Position numbers and translations under genes: made by a program
Notes under the pieces: generated by a model
The model's database searches: none
Told to the model about the DNA's origin: nothing
What the model saw: only the letters and a program-made list of their open reading frames with translations
Part shown: positions 28,125 to 36,941 of the stretch, piece after piece
How the letters are laid out: each line of letters opens with the position of its first letter
Position numbering within the stretch: the first letter of the stretch is position 1
Source of the DNA: Mucispirillum schaedleri ASF457
GTDB taxonomy: Bacteria > Chrysiogenota > Deferribacteres > Deferribacterales > Mucispirillaceae
Direction: 5' to 3'
Length of the DNA: 64,000 nucleotides
Assembly (NCBI RefSeq): GCF_000487995.2
Contig: NZ_CP097562.1
Span: forward strand, 1,299,001 to 1,363,000

Positions 28125-28197
28125 AGCGGGTGACGGGACTCGAACCCGCGACCTCAACCTTGGCAAGGTCACGCTCTACCAGCTGAGCTACACCCGC
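28125..28197 (-). tRNA. tRNA-Gly (GCC)
   Basis: Complete 73-base cloverleaf: 7-bp acceptor stem GCGGGTG/CACCCGC, anticodon loop with GCC, T-loop GGTTCGAGTCC. No encoded CCA, so it must be added by nucleotidyltransferase. Last of three tRNAs on one minus-strand transcript. Confidence 0.96.
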
Positions 28198-28226
28198 TTA
28201 TATGCAAGAAATGACTAAATTGTGTA

Positions 28227-28307
28227 TGCGGATGAAGGGACTCGAACCCCCACGCCGAAGACACTAGATCCTAAGTCTAGCGCGTCTACCAATTCCGCCA
28301 CATCCGC
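28227..28307 (-). tRNA. tRNA-Leu (TAG)
   Basis: An 81-base class II tRNA: acceptor stem GCGGATG/CATCCGC, anticodon TAG, and a long variable arm closed around TTCG. No encoded CCA. Middle gene of the three-tRNA transcript. Confidence 0.96.
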
Positions 28308-28321
28308 GTAATTTTAATAAG

Positions 28322-28395
28322 GGTGGATGACGGGGCTTGAACCCGCGACAACAGGAGCCACAATCCTGGACTCTACCAACTGAGCTACATCCACC
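28322..28395 (-). tRNA. tRNA-His (GTG)
   Basis: A 74-base tRNA including the extra G at position -1 opposite discriminator C, the hallmark of tRNA-His. Anticodon GTG. First gene of the cluster after the promoter at 28420-28448. Confidence 0.96.
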
Positions 28396-28419
28396 ATATT
28401 ATTCTCATTAGAGTTAAGG

Positions 28420-28448
28420 TTTATAATACTTTTTTTTATCATTGTCAA
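28420..28448 (-). promoter_or_regulatory. Promoter of the His-Leu-Gly tRNA cluster
   Basis: Minus-strand TTGACA (28443-28448), a 17-base spacer and TATAAA (28420-28425): near-consensus sigma-70 elements, placing the start about 20 bases before tRNA-His. Confidence 0.85.
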
Positions 28449-28545
28449 GTAAAAATTTTTTAAATTATGTAATAAAATATATTTATGGCTTTCAATCTGT
28501 TTTATCAAACAATATTTTTAATTTTTATAAATTTAAAAATAATAC

Positions 28546-28572
28546 TTGACATTCCCCCCCCCATGATAAAAT
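28546..28572 (+). promoter_or_regulatory. Candidate phase-variable promoter with a C9 tract in the spacer
   Basis: TTGACA (28546-28551) and TAAAAT (28567-28572) are separated by TT, nine C (28554-28562) and ATGA. The spacer is 15 bases now; 11 C would give 17, the optimum. A run of nine C is very unlikely by chance in DNA this AT-rich. The layout matches known slip-strand promoters such as opc of Neisseria meningitidis, where a poly-C tract sits between -35 and -10. Confidence 0.7.
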
Positions 28573-28621
28573 GAGCCTGTCGACAAAAAGAAGCTTCTTG
28601 ATAAAATTAATGGAGTTTATC

Positions 28622-29473
28622 ATGAAAAAACTGTTTTTTTTAATACTGCCCCTTATTTTGCTGGGCTGCGGTGAAGATAATTCAAATGATAAAGTTTTAT
28701 CACCTTTAACACCAGCTTCTGTTATTAATGTTTACCCTGCTTCTTATGATTTTGTCACAGTAAAAGCTGGTGAAACTAAAAAAACTACATCTTTTACTGT
28801 TAATACTGACGGTTTTGTAACAAGCCGCTGTAATGTTGAGAGTGATATATTAGGTCTTAATATTGATGATGCAAAAAATACGCTAGAAACAATGTATCAA
28901 AATCAGATAACATCAGGTCAGTTTTCCCTTTCTTTTACTCCAATGTGTAAAGGAAATATAAGTGGTGAGCTTTTTATAGTTACAGATACTTTTGGTGGTG
29001 CAGATGTGAGAATACCAATTAATGCTGTTGTAACAGATGATGCAAATATATTACCTAAATGCAGCAGTGAAAACCCTGTTATTACTGTTACTTCATCACC
29101 TGAAAATATCATAAAAACTGGTGAAATTAAAGAATTAGGCACTCAAAAATATATTGATTTTGATACAGCTGGAACTAATAACATAACAATTACTGCAGTA
29201 TCAGACACTTATTTATCAGGTGGTTATTCAAGCACATCAACAGGCGGCACTTTTAATTCAACAGTTACACGGTGGGAATTAAAAGATAACAAGGTATCTG
29301 CAAAAGCTGAAATTATATTTAACCCTGTTTTATGTTCAGGTCCTGCATCTGATAGAATTATTGTAAATGGACTTGATGGAACAAGCAAATATACATACCT
29401 GTATATTACAGGAACAGGAACAGCAGCTGATGGCACAGCATGCAGCAATAGATATCCGCTTCAAACAAATTAA
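28622..29473 (+). CDS. Surface lipoprotein candidate, promoter likely phase-variable
   Basis: A 283-aa protein with a lipoprotein signal peptide ending LLGCG (lipidated Cys about residue 15), a Ser/Asp/Asn-rich linker, and two domains of alternating strands rich in Thr, Val and Gly that look immunoglobulin-like (about 35-130 and 145-265). Several paired cysteines could form disulfides. The ATG at 28622 is chosen because GGAG at 28612-28615 lies 6 bases upstream and the signal peptide then starts at residue 1; the frame extends upstream but without such signals. It sits alone between divergent tRNAs and a terminator. No family is recognised. Surface exposure is inferred from the lipobox and promoter type. 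Confidence 0.8.
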   Translation: MKKLFFLILPLILLGCGEDNSNDKVLSPLTPASVINVYPASYDFVTVKAGETKKTTSFTVNTDGFVTSRCNVESDILGLNIDDAKNTLETMYQNQITSGQFSLSFTPMCKGNISGELFIVTDTFGGADVRIPINAVVTDDANILPKCSSENPVITVTSSPENIIKTGEIKELGTQKYIDFDTAGTNNITITAVSDTYLSGGYSSTSTGGTFNSTVTRWELKDNKVSAKAEIIFNPVLCSGPASDRIIVNGLDGTSKYTYLYITGTGTAADGTACSNRYPLQTN

Positions 29474-29498
29474 GTTATCAATTTTATTAGATTATGAT

Positions 29499-29528
29499 AT
29501 GCGGCAGTTTTATTCTGCCGCATTTTTT
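29499..29528 (+). terminator. Terminator of the lipoprotein gene
   Basis: ATGCGGCAG pairs with CTGCCGCAT (29499-29507 with 29515-29523) around a 7-base loop, followed by TTTTT. Confidence 0.9.
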
Positions 29529-29620
29529 ACATATTAAAATAACTCTTTTAAAAATTACAGTTTTATTATATAACCTAAAAATATTATATTTTTAAAATAC
29601 TATATCTTTAAGGTTATTTT

Positions 29621-31129
29621 ATGAATAAAGAATTAATGTATAATTTTATAAATAAATGGTATGGGCAGGTTTTGCTTACTCTTTTATCTGCTTTGCTTTT
29701 AATAATTTCCACAGCAGGTTTTGGATTTTCTTTTACCGTATTTTTTGCTTTTATTCCACTTTTATTTGCATTGGATGCAGAAAAAAGCCACTCTGTAATT
29801 TGCGGCTGGCTGGCTGGATTTTTATACTGGTCTATATGTCTTTCATGGATGATGATAACTTTTGGATATTTTGGCGGTGCACCACTGCCTGCTTCATTTG
29901 GTTTATTAATGTTTATAGCAGTATCTGGCGGCTTTTTATTTTTTGTTCCATTTACTTATACAGCTGCTAAAATCAGTAAAAATCCAATTATATTATCTCT
30001 TATTTTTGTTATGCTTGAAGCGGTTAAAGGCAAAGTTTTTTTTGGCGGCGTGCCTTGGCTTAATCTTGCTCAGTCTCAGTATAAAAATACATTAATAGTG
30101 CAGAGTGTTTCAGTATTTGGGGAATATGGGCTTTCTTTTATTATTATGCTTATTAATTTCTTTTTATACTACATTATAAAAGATTATAAAAATAAAAAAA
30201 ATTATTATATGCTTGCAGCAGCGGTTATTATTATGTATCTTCCCGGGATATACAGGACCATAAACCCTATACCTTATACAGAAACTAAAAAGATTGCTGT
30301 TGTGCAGCCAGCATACCAGCAGGAAATTAAATGGGATAATAATTACAGAATACAAATAATCAGCGAAGTCAACAGCCTTGTATTACATGCTTATAATGCT
30401 GGCGTAGATTTGATAGTGCTGCCAGAAAGCTCATACCCTGCAAAAGTGCTTACTACTGAGATGATAATGTCTGTGCTTAATAAAGTATCTGAAAAAACAC
30501 CAGTTATTTTTGGAGCAGATAGAAGAATAGATATAGATAATAAAAGCAGACTTTTTAATACTATGGTGCTGATTGATAATAAATCACTTTCTTACTATGA
30601 TAAACGCCACCTGACACCTTTTGGAGAATATTTTCCATTTGAAAAACTTCTTGCACCAGTAAAAGAATTTTTCTTTGGTCCGGGCGATATGTTCAGCCCC
30701 GGAGAAAAAGCCGCAGTGCTTGCTTCATCTGATAATGGAATTTATGCTGCACCTGTTATATGTTTTGAAAGTGCATTTTCATCTCTTACAGGCGAGCCTG
30801 TCCGAATGGGAGCTAATGTGCTTGTAATCATATCCAATGATACATGGTTTGGCAAAAATCAAGGCAGGATACAGCATTTAGCAGTGGATACTATCCGTGC
30901 AGTAGAATATGGCAGAAGTGTTGCAAGAGCAACACAGGACGGAATAAGTGCTTTTATTATGCCTGATGGAAAAATACCATTAAAAGAAGACAGACAGATA
31001 CCTGCAATATTGATATATGATGTGCCTGTAACTAATTTTATGACATTTTACAGCCTAGCGGGCAATATTTGGATTGCAATTCTTATAACATTGCTTTATT
31101 ATCAAATAAAAAGAAAAAGGGAAATTTAG
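29621..31129 (+). CDS. lnt: Apolipoprotein N-acyltransferase
   Basis: A 502-aa inner-membrane enzyme that adds the third acyl chain to outer-membrane lipoproteins. About six N-terminal membrane segments are followed by a periplasmic nitrilase-fold domain with the catalytic triad Glu269 (VLPESSYPA), Lys328 (YDKRHLTPFGEYFP) and Cys381 (VICFESAF), and a last C-terminal membrane helix. Length and order are normal. It confirms a Gram-negative envelope and suits the several lipoproteins in this window. It abuts a small membrane-protein gene and tatA. Confidence 0.96.
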   Translation: MNKELMYNFINKWYGQVLLTLLSALLLIISTAGFGFSFTVFFAFIPLLFALDAEKSHSVICGWLAGFLYWSICLSWMMITFGYFGGAPLPASFGLLMFIAVSGGFLFFVPFTYTAAKISKNPIILSLIFVMLEAVKGKVFFGGVPWLNLAQSQYKNTLIVQSVSVFGEYGLSFIIMLINFFLYYIIKDYKNKKNYYMLAAAVIIMYLPGIYRTINPIPYTETKKIAVVQPAYQQEIKWDNNYRIQIISEVNSLVLHAYNAGVDLIVLPESSYPAKVLTTEMIMSVLNKVSEKTPVIFGADRRIDIDNKSRLFNTMVLIDNKSLSYYDKRHLTPFGEYFPFEKLLAPVKEFFFGPGDMFSPGEKAAVLASSDNGIYAAPVICFESAFSSLTGEPVRMGANVLVIISNDTWFGKNQGRIQHLAVDTIRAVEYGRSVARATQDGISAFIMPDGKIPLKEDRQIPAILIYDVPVTNFMTFYSLAGNIWIAILITLLYYQIKRKREI

Positions 31130-31342
31130 ATGGATAATAAATATATTCTGATAAGCCTGAATTACTTTGAAATATCAATTGTAACATTAGTTTTATTATA
31201 CACTTTTTTAAATACTGAAAAAAAGTATTTTACTAAAATAATAGTTTCTGCTATTAATAAGTTAATACTATGGCTTAGAAGTATTGTTAAAAATAAAAAA
31301 TATAATCAAGACAATAAGTCTGATGATATGGAGGAAAAATAA
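31130..31342 (+). CDS. Small membrane protein, unknown
   Basis: A 70-aa protein starting directly after the lnt stop. One hydrophobic segment (about residues 7-26) is followed by a basic and then acidic tail (DDMEEK). Its last base overlaps the ATG of tatA. No family recognised; tight packing between lnt and tatA supports that it is translated. Confidence 0.6.
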   Translation: MDNKYILISLNYFEISIVTLVLLYTFLNTEKKYFTKIIVSAINKLILWLRSIVKNKKYNQDNKSDDMEEK

Positions 31343-31572
31343 TGGGAAGCATAGGACCATGGCAGGTTATTATAATACTATTAGTAGTAGTATTACTTTT
31401 CGGAGCTAAAAAACTCCCACAAATTGGCAAAGGTATGGGTGAAGCTCTTAGAAATTTTAAAAAATCTGTTAATGATATTGACGATGCAACAGATATTACT
31501 CCTATTGCATCAAAAAGAAATGAAGATATTTCTAAAACTGCAAACAGCTCTGAAGAAAAAAAAGACGCTTAG
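31342..31572 (+). CDS. tatA: Twin-arginine translocase subunit TatA/TatE
   Basis: A 76-aa protein with the family layout: short N-terminal membrane helix (WQVIIILLVVVLLF), the hinge FGAKKLP, and an amphipathic helix (IGKGMGEALRNFKKSV), then a polar tail. It forms the pore-like part of the Tat export system for folded proteins. GGAGG lies 6 bases upstream of the ATG. tatB/tatC are not in this window. Confidence 0.93.
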   Translation: MGSIGPWQVIIILLVVVLLFGAKKLPQIGKGMGEALRNFKKSVNDIDDATDITPIASKRNEDISKTANSSEEKKDA

Positions 31573-31603
31573 TCTTATATAAACACAACATACTTTTTGT
31601 ATA

Positions 31604-31649
31604 ATAAAGGCTTAAAAGTTTAATACTCAAAGCCTTTATGTGTTTTTTT
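31604..31649 (+). terminator. Terminator after tatA
   Basis: ATAAAGGCTT (31604-31613) pairs perfectly with AAGCCTTTAT (31630-31639) around 16 bases, followed by GTG and seven T. An ATG at 31638 lies inside this stem, which argues for the later ATG of the next gene. Confidence 0.75.
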
Positions 31650-31655
31650 ATCATT

Positions 31656-32450
31656 ATGAATAAAATTTATTTTGGAAAATATATTGAGCTTGAAAAGCCT
31701 TCCCTTATCCATTTACTTAATCCATTAAACAAGCTGATTATTATATCTATTTCAGCAGCACTTATTTTTTATTTTGGCAGGAATATTTATTCTTATGCTT
31801 TTATGTCGTTTATGTGGTTTATATTGATATTCTTATCAGGCAGGATTTTTAGACAGGCTTTTTCTGCAATTAAATCATTTAAGATGTTATATATATTTAT
31901 TTTTGTTACAATGCTTTTTTTTGGTGAAAATGGCAGCTTTTCTATATATTTCACAAAAGAAGCAATGTATAATGCCCTATTATCCACTTATCAGTTTGTG
32001 CTGATAGTTGCTTATTCCTGCATGCTGACACTTACTACTTCCCCATCAGAAATAGCTAAAACTTTATATATTTTTATTAAACCTTTTAAAATATTTAAAG
32101 TAAATGTGGAAAATACGGGGCTTTCTATGCTTATAGCCGTCAGGTTTATTCCACTGATTTTTGAAGAAGCATCTAAAATTATTACTGCTCAAAAATTAAG
32201 AGGGCTTTGGATAGATAATAAATCATTTAAATATAAGATTAAGTTTATTTTTAATATGGATTCATTTATTATTCCACTTTTTGTGCGTGTTTTTCACTAT
32301 GCAGAGCAGCTTTCCATTACTGCACTATATAGAAATAATATAGATAATGTTTTAAAATTTGATAAAATGAATACCAGAGATGTATGCTTTCTTGCATGCT
32401 TTATTATTTTTACAGGTGCTTTTTATGCAGCAGCAGAATATTTATTATAA
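31656..32450 (+). CDS. Energy-coupling factor transporter transmembrane protein (EcfT-like)
   Basis: A 264-aa protein with about five membrane segments and the EcfT/CbiQ-type cytoplasmic motif AQKLRGLW, where the Ala-Arg-Gly signature contacts the ATPases. The start LLNPLNKLIII matches the family's conserved N-terminal segment. EcfT couples ATP hydrolysis to vitamin or metal-binding S components. No ATPase or S component is adjacent, so it would work with subunits encoded elsewhere. The ATG at 31656 is chosen because an upstream ATG (31638) is inside the terminator stem. Substrate unknown. Confidence 0.8.
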   Translation: MNKIYFGKYIELEKPSLIHLLNPLNKLIIISISAALIFYFGRNIYSYAFMSFMWFILIFLSGRIFRQAFSAIKSFKMLYIFIFVTMLFFGENGSFSIYFTKEAMYNALLSTYQFVLIVAYSCMLTLTTSPSEIAKTLYIFIKPFKIFKVNVENTGLSMLIAVRFIPLIFEEASKIITAQKLRGLWIDNKSFKYKIKFIFNMDSFIIPLFVRVFHYAEQLSITALYRNNIDNVLKFDKMNTRDVCFLACFIIFTGAFYAAAEYLL

Positions 32451-33225
32451 AGCATGCCTTTGTTCCTACTGCGGTGATAACTATAACGGCTGGCAGCGAC
32501 AGAAAAATGCAACAGGCGTGCAGAATATTATAGAAAATATACTCTCTCAACTTTATGGCATCAAAATACTTATAGCAGGAAGTGGAAGAACGGATACAGG
32601 TGTCCATGCTTATGGGCAGGTATTTAATTTTGCAGCAGCAAAATATTTTGATAATAATACATTAATGCGGGCTTTAAACAGCCTGCTGCCAAAAGATATT
32701 GCAGTGCTTGAAATTACAGATGTTACAAAAGATTTTCATGCAGGCAAGTCTATAAAATCTAAAACTTATGAATATAAGATAATAAATATGCCTGTCCATA
32801 ACCCATTTATGATAAACCGTGCTTTATGGATAAGAAACCATATTGACAGAAAATATTTAGAAGATACACTTGCTTTTTTTAAAGGCACCTGCGATTTTCA
32901 GTCATTTTGTGTGAAAAAGACAAAAAAAGCAAATACTATCCGCACAATTAATTATATAAAACTGATAACTGATAATGAGAATATATCCATACTTATTAAT
33001 GCAGATGGTTTTCTACATAATATGGTGCGGATTATTACAGGGACAGCCTTAAAAATAGTAAAAGATAACCTAAATCCTGAAAATATACTTACAATTATGG
33101 AGCAGAAAGATAGAAGAATGGCAGGTCCTACTGCTCCAGCTTATGCTCTTTATCAAAAAGAAGCATTTTATAATAATGATAATATAGCAGGTCTTAAAGG
33201 TATCCCTGCAAAGTATTTAATTTAA
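32425..33225 (+). CDS. truA: tRNA pseudouridine synthase A
   Basis: Modifies uridines 38-40 in the tRNA anticodon arm. The catalytic motif GRTDTGVHAYGQV contains the nucleophilic Asp; other conserved blocks are YCGDNYNGWQRQ, FHAGKSIKSKTYEY and DGFLHNMVRIITG. 266 aa from the ATG at 32425, which has AGGTG 6 bases upstream and overlaps the ecfT end by 26 bp. A longer frame upstream lies wholly within ecfT and is not used. Confidence 0.95.
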   Translation: MQQQNIYYKACLCSYCGDNYNGWQRQKNATGVQNIIENILSQLYGIKILIAGSGRTDTGVHAYGQVFNFAAAKYFDNNTLMRALNSLLPKDIAVLEITDVTKDFHAGKSIKSKTYEYKIINMPVHNPFMINRALWIRNHIDRKYLEDTLAFFKGTCDFQSFCVKKTKKANTIRTINYIKLITDNENISILINADGFLHNMVRIITGTALKIVKDNLNPENILTIMEQKDRRMAGPTAPAYALYQKEAFYNNDNIAGLKGIPAKYLI

Positions 33226-34103
33226 AGCCCAAAAAATAAGGCTGCACCACCTGCCATACCTGCCTGATTTTTTAACACAGAACTCTCTATTTTTACCCTG
33301 CCTTTATATGCTGGAAAAATAATTTTATTAAATTCTTCTTCCATAGCTGATGTATAATATACTGCAAGCTCAGAAAGTCCGCCGCCAAACTTTATTTTTT
33401 CAGGACAGAAAAGAGCAGCAATATTTGCAAATGCCCCTGCAAGCAGTCTGCCATACTGGTCAAATGCTTTTAATGCATTAGTATCACCAGTAGATGCCAG
33501 CTCACCTAACTGCACGGGAGTAATATCATTTCCTGTAATATTTTTATATATCTCTTTTAAGCCGCCTGTAGAGCAGTATTCATCTAAACAGCCACATCTG
33601 CCGCATCCACACTGCCTGCCATGCAAATCAATAGAAATATGACCTATTTCAAACAACGAAATATGTGACTGTAAAAGTTTTCCGTTTAATATTAAACCAC
33701 CACCAAAGCCTGAGCCTAATGTGCAAAACACCATATTTTTTACTGATTTTTTATCACCAAAAACATATTCGCCATAAGCTGCTAAATTTGCATCATTTTC
33801 TGCCATTACTTTTATATTAAATATATCTTCTAAATCTTTTTTTATGTGTTTTCCATTTAATATATTCAGATTAGGTGCAAATATTTCATCATTTTCTATA
33901 TCATAGCCACCCGGAAGTGCTGCCACAATACCTGCTGGCTTTTCAGATAAGTCTACCATAATGCTTTTTACTGCATCTATAAAGCCAGAGTATGATTCTT
34001 CTTTTATAATTGTCCGTTTTTCTTCACTTATAATGCCTGTAATATCTACAAGCCCACTTTTTATTGATGATGCACCTATATCTAGTGATAATATTTTTGC
34101 CAT
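33222..34103 (-). CDS. ROK-family sugar kinase
   Basis: A 293-aa kinase of the ROK family. The N-terminal phosphate motif LSLDIGASSIKSG, the catalytic region AENDANLAAYGE, the glycine-rich GSGFGGGLI and the zinc-binding ROK signature CGCGRCGCLDEYCS are all present. Such proteins phosphorylate glucose or amino sugars; the DNA-binding domain of ROK repressors is absent, so it is an enzyme. It converges on truA with a 4-bp overlap. Substrate not determinable here. Confidence 0.9.
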   Translation of the reverse strand: MAKILSLDIGASSIKSGLVDITGIISEEKRTIIKEESYSGFIDAVKSIMVDLSEKPAGIVAALPGGYDIENDEIFAPNLNILNGKHIKKDLEDIFNIKVMAENDANLAAYGEYVFGDKKSVKNMVFCTLGSGFGGGLILNGKLLQSHISLFEIGHISIDLHGRQCGCGRCGCLDEYCSTGGLKEIYKNITGNDITPVQLGELASTGDTNALKAFDQYGRLLAGAFANIAALFCPEKIKFGGGLSELAVYYTSAMEEEFNKIIFPAYKGRVKIESSVLKNQAGMAGGAALFFGL

Positions 34104-34188
34104 AATGTTAACCTGCCTTATATAAAAACTATCATAATAATATTTTTTATGATATTATATCATAAAAGTAAACAAAAAAAGGATTTTT

Positions 34189-34953
34189 ATGAAAAAATCA
34201 GTTGAGCAGTATTATAAAAAAATAGATGAATTTATTTTAAATAATGCTGATGCTAAAAAGATAGAGAATATTAAAATATATCTTAAAAATCAGGCACAGA
34301 CTATATATGGAATCCCAATGAAAAGATTAAAATCCTTATTTTTAAAGCACTTATCCGAATTTGATAAACTTGAATCTGAATATACTTACAGCCTTATAAA
34401 TCAGCTTTTTATGTCAAAAGCATTTGAAAAGCAGATTATAGCCTGTATGCTTTTAAAAAGATATTATTATAAATTTGAAGAAAAAAATATTGTATACATT
34501 ATAAAAGATTATATATTAAATAATATTATCATTAACTGGGCAGTTGCAGACCAGATAGCAACTAATACTTTTAGCAAGTTTAATGATAAATCATTTCTGC
34601 ATGAATTTTCCACAAGTTTTCATTATCTTTTAAGGCGGTGCAGTGTAGCTGTATTTGCAGAAATGCACCTTACAGATAAAGATATGGATATGCTTATCAT
34701 TAATATTAAAGAACTTTTGCAGGAAAAAGATGAATATGTTATGCGTGCAGCAGGCTGGGCATGCAGAAATATTTTTAATTATAATGAAAGTAAATACTTT
34801 GAATTTATAAATGAAAACTGCCACCTTATGCCTAGAATAATGCTTAGAAATGCGATAGAATTTTTAGATGAAGATATAAGAGTAAATATTTTAGTTTCAT
34901 CAAAAGAAAAAAGGCACAGAATGATACTGAGTCTGAAAGGCGAAGTATCTTAA
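34189..34953 (+). CDS. AlkD-like DNA alkylation repair protein, 3' end inside a repeat
   Basis: A 254-aa protein built of helical (HEAT-like) repeats with the family signatures YGIPMKRLKSL, INWAVADQIA and VMRAAGWACRNI. AlkD-type glycosylases remove alkylated bases. The last eight codons (LSLKGEVS and stop) lie inside the interspersed repeat that begins at about 34925, so the C-terminus appears to have been redefined by the repeat. A GGA/AAGG-type site precedes the ATG. Activity is likely retained, since the tail is outside the family core. Confidence 0.82.
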   Translation: MKKSVEQYYKKIDEFILNNADAKKIENIKIYLKNQAQTIYGIPMKRLKSLFLKHLSEFDKLESEYTYSLINQLFMSKAFEKQIIACMLLKRYYYKFEEKNIVYIIKDYILNNIIINWAVADQIATNTFSKFNDKSFLHEFSTSFHYLLRRCSVAVFAEMHLTDKDMDMLIINIKELLQEKDEYVMRAAGWACRNIFNYNESKYFEFINENCHLMPRIMLRNAIEFLDEDIRVNILVSSKEKRHRMILSLKGEVS

Positions 34954-35202
34954 TAAATTTATATTAAAAAATACATCCCTGTATTTTTTAAATTACACTC
35001 TGCCGAAACAAGTTCGGCTATCGCTCACTAAAGACGGCTCATCCTGAGCCTGCTACCATTGCTTACTGAGTCTGAAAGGCGAAGTATCTTAATAAATTTA
35101 TATTAAAAAATACATCCCTGTATTTTTTAAATTACACTCTGCCGAAACAAGTTCGGCTATCGCTCACTAAAGACGGCTCATCCTGAGCCTGCTACCGTGT
35201 CT
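34925..35202. repeat. Tandem duplication of a 139-bp repeat unit (copy B)
   Basis: Two direct copies (34925-35063 and 35064-35202) are identical apart from their last few bases. Each holds GGCGAAGTATCT, an AT-rich stretch containing the inverted repeat AAAAAATACA/TGTATTTTTT, then CTCTGCCGAAACAAGTTCGG and CTCATCCTGAGCCTG. The unit is shared with copy A near 8892-8976. Confidence 0.9.
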
Positions 35203-35330
35203 TACTGATCTTGATTTTTTAAGCGAAGTATCTAAAAAGCTGGATAGTTTTAAATATATTATGCACTTCTGTAATATACATAATTTAGATTTTTCAACTT
35301 TTAAGACTTTAAAATGACACATATGACAAA
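35203..35330. repeat. Third, diverged unit of copy B
   Basis: TTAAGCGAAGTATCTAAAA (about 35218-35237), an AT-rich hinge, then ATAATTTAGATTTTTC and a TTAAAATGAC end, the same order as copy A (8954-9061). With the preceding tandem it fills the gap between the AlkD-like gene and the histidine kinase. The remaining bases 35331-35482 hold nothing recognisable. Confidence 0.7.
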
Positions 35331-35482
35331 ATCTTTGGATAAGTCCAAAATTTTATAAGTAAGCAGCAGGAAATAAATATTGGCAGATATAATATCAGAT
35401 AAAACAAACTAATACAAACTGCCAGCTTATTAAGATATTATCATATAATTATACTATTTAAAATTTATGAATAATTCTAATA

Positions 35483-36877
35483 TTAAGAAAGAGGTGCTTT
35501 AAACTCAAAAGTAAACCTTAATCCGTTTTCTATACGCTCTACTTTTGATTTGCCATGATGTCTTTCAACTATTGTGCCGGCTATTACTATGCCCCAGTAG
35601 TCAAAACTTTGAGAAAGCATAGTATGTTTCCATGGGCTGAACATACTCTCTATGATATAATCAGGAGCTTCTACACCTTCTAAATCTATAAACAGAGTGA
35701 AAAAATCATTGTTTGCTGAAAGTTTTATTTTAAAATGGAGTGGCTGGCAGTTAGAAAAATAACGGATATTGTCTTTTAAAATATAGCATACTGCTAATTT
35801 TAAAAACATCTTGTTACCTAATATATGAAATGGTCTGCTTTCTGATAAATCATATTCTAATTCATAACTGTCAGTAATTTTATAAAGATAAACTGTAAAA
35901 TTCCTGTCAACATTCTTCTCAGCCAAAGATATAACAAGCTGGCTCATAAATTCGTTTATATCAACATTTTCTGTCAGTTTAAATGATATTGCATGAGTAT
36001 AATCATTATATCCTGAAATTATTTCTTCAATTAAAAGCAGTTTATTATCTACAATCTTCCATAAGTTATGTATATGAGCATCAGACTCAGTTTTTGCTTT
36101 TATCTGCCTGATAAAGCCGCCTGCAGCTGTTAAAGCATTCATTACATTATGGGACAAATGGCGAGAAAAACCAGCAACGATAGACTGCTCTTCTATTTTA
36201 CGCATTTGCAGTATTTTTGTTATTTTAGTAGTTATATCATCAAAAATAATTTCAAAATTATAGCTGTCATCACTTAGTGCAATAACATGACCTGCAATAC
36301 TTATGCTTTCCCCTTTTTTATTTATCAGTTTGCCTGAAAAATTAGAATCAGAGCCCTGCAATGCAGCTCCCATACACCGTTTAACTTCTATTGCTGTATT
36401 TTCATCAAATATTTTAAATATATTTTCTTCTATTAAAAACTCACCATCTTGATATACTTTTGCAAACTTTCTATTGTAAAAGAAAATGTTACCAGTTAAA
36501 TCTATCTCTACAATGCTCTCAGGTGACGCATTTAATATATGTTCCATTTTATTCATGAAATAGCCAATACGCTGCAAGCCACCTTCTTTTTCTATATATT
36601 GAGAATATTTACCAGCTACTTTTGTCATAAAAAAAGTATCAAGGCTTGCATGAACTGCTGTTTTTATAAAATTTATATCATTTGAGCTGTCTATAAAATA
36701 GCTGCCGTTGTGTGGATTTTTATCTTTTACAATAATGACAAAGCAAGATGGAGAATATTCATCAGGAAATTCTGTAACAATAGCATGTGCTTCATTTTTA
36801 CTGCACAGCTTAAAATTATCGTTTAATTCTTTAGCAACACCTTCATAATGTGGAAGGTTTACATAAACATGTCTCAC
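35483..36877 (-). CDS. Orphan sensor histidine kinase with PAS domain
   Basis: A 464-aa cytosolic protein without membrane segments. An N-terminal domain of unknown type (1-110) is followed by a PAS domain (about 125-225, NASPESIVEIDLTG...), a dimerisation helix with H-box SRHLSHNVMNALTAAGG, and a C-terminal ATPase-like domain. The N-box region (CYILKDNIRYF) is recognisable, but the glycine-rich G2 lid expected as GxGLGL is reduced to FDYWGIVIAGTIVERHHGK. ATP binding may be weak. No response regulator is adjacent. Sensor input is unknown. Confidence 0.75.
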   Translation of the reverse strand: MRHVYVNLPHYEGVAKELNDNFKLCSKNEAHAIVTEFPDEYSPSCFVIIVKDKNPHNGSYFIDSSNDINFIKTAVHASLDTFFMTKVAGKYSQYIEKEGGLQRIGYFMNKMEHILNASPESIVEIDLTGNIFFYNRKFAKVYQDGEFLIEENIFKIFDENTAIEVKRCMGAALQGSDSNFSGKLINKKGESISIAGHVIALSDDSYNFEIIFDDITTKITKILQMRKIEEQSIVAGFSRHLSHNVMNALTAAGGFIRQIKAKTESDAHIHNLWKIVDNKLLLIEEIISGYNDYTHAISFKLTENVDINEFMSQLVISLAEKNVDRNFTVYLYKITDSYELEYDLSESRPFHILGNKMFLKLAVCYILKDNIRYFSNCQPLHFKIKLSANNDFFTLFIDLEGVEAPDYIIESMFSPWKHTMLSQSFDYWGIVIAGTIVERHHGKSKVERIENGLRFTFEFKAPLS

Positions 36878-36941
36878 TATATTCTCCCCAAAAGTCTTTT
36901 ATGCTAGCATTATAATGCTTTATTGTCAAGCAGCTTATAAA

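Noticed and set aside
28314-28508. Short minus-strand frame across tRNA-His
   Set aside because: It lies over a clear tRNA gene and its promoter.
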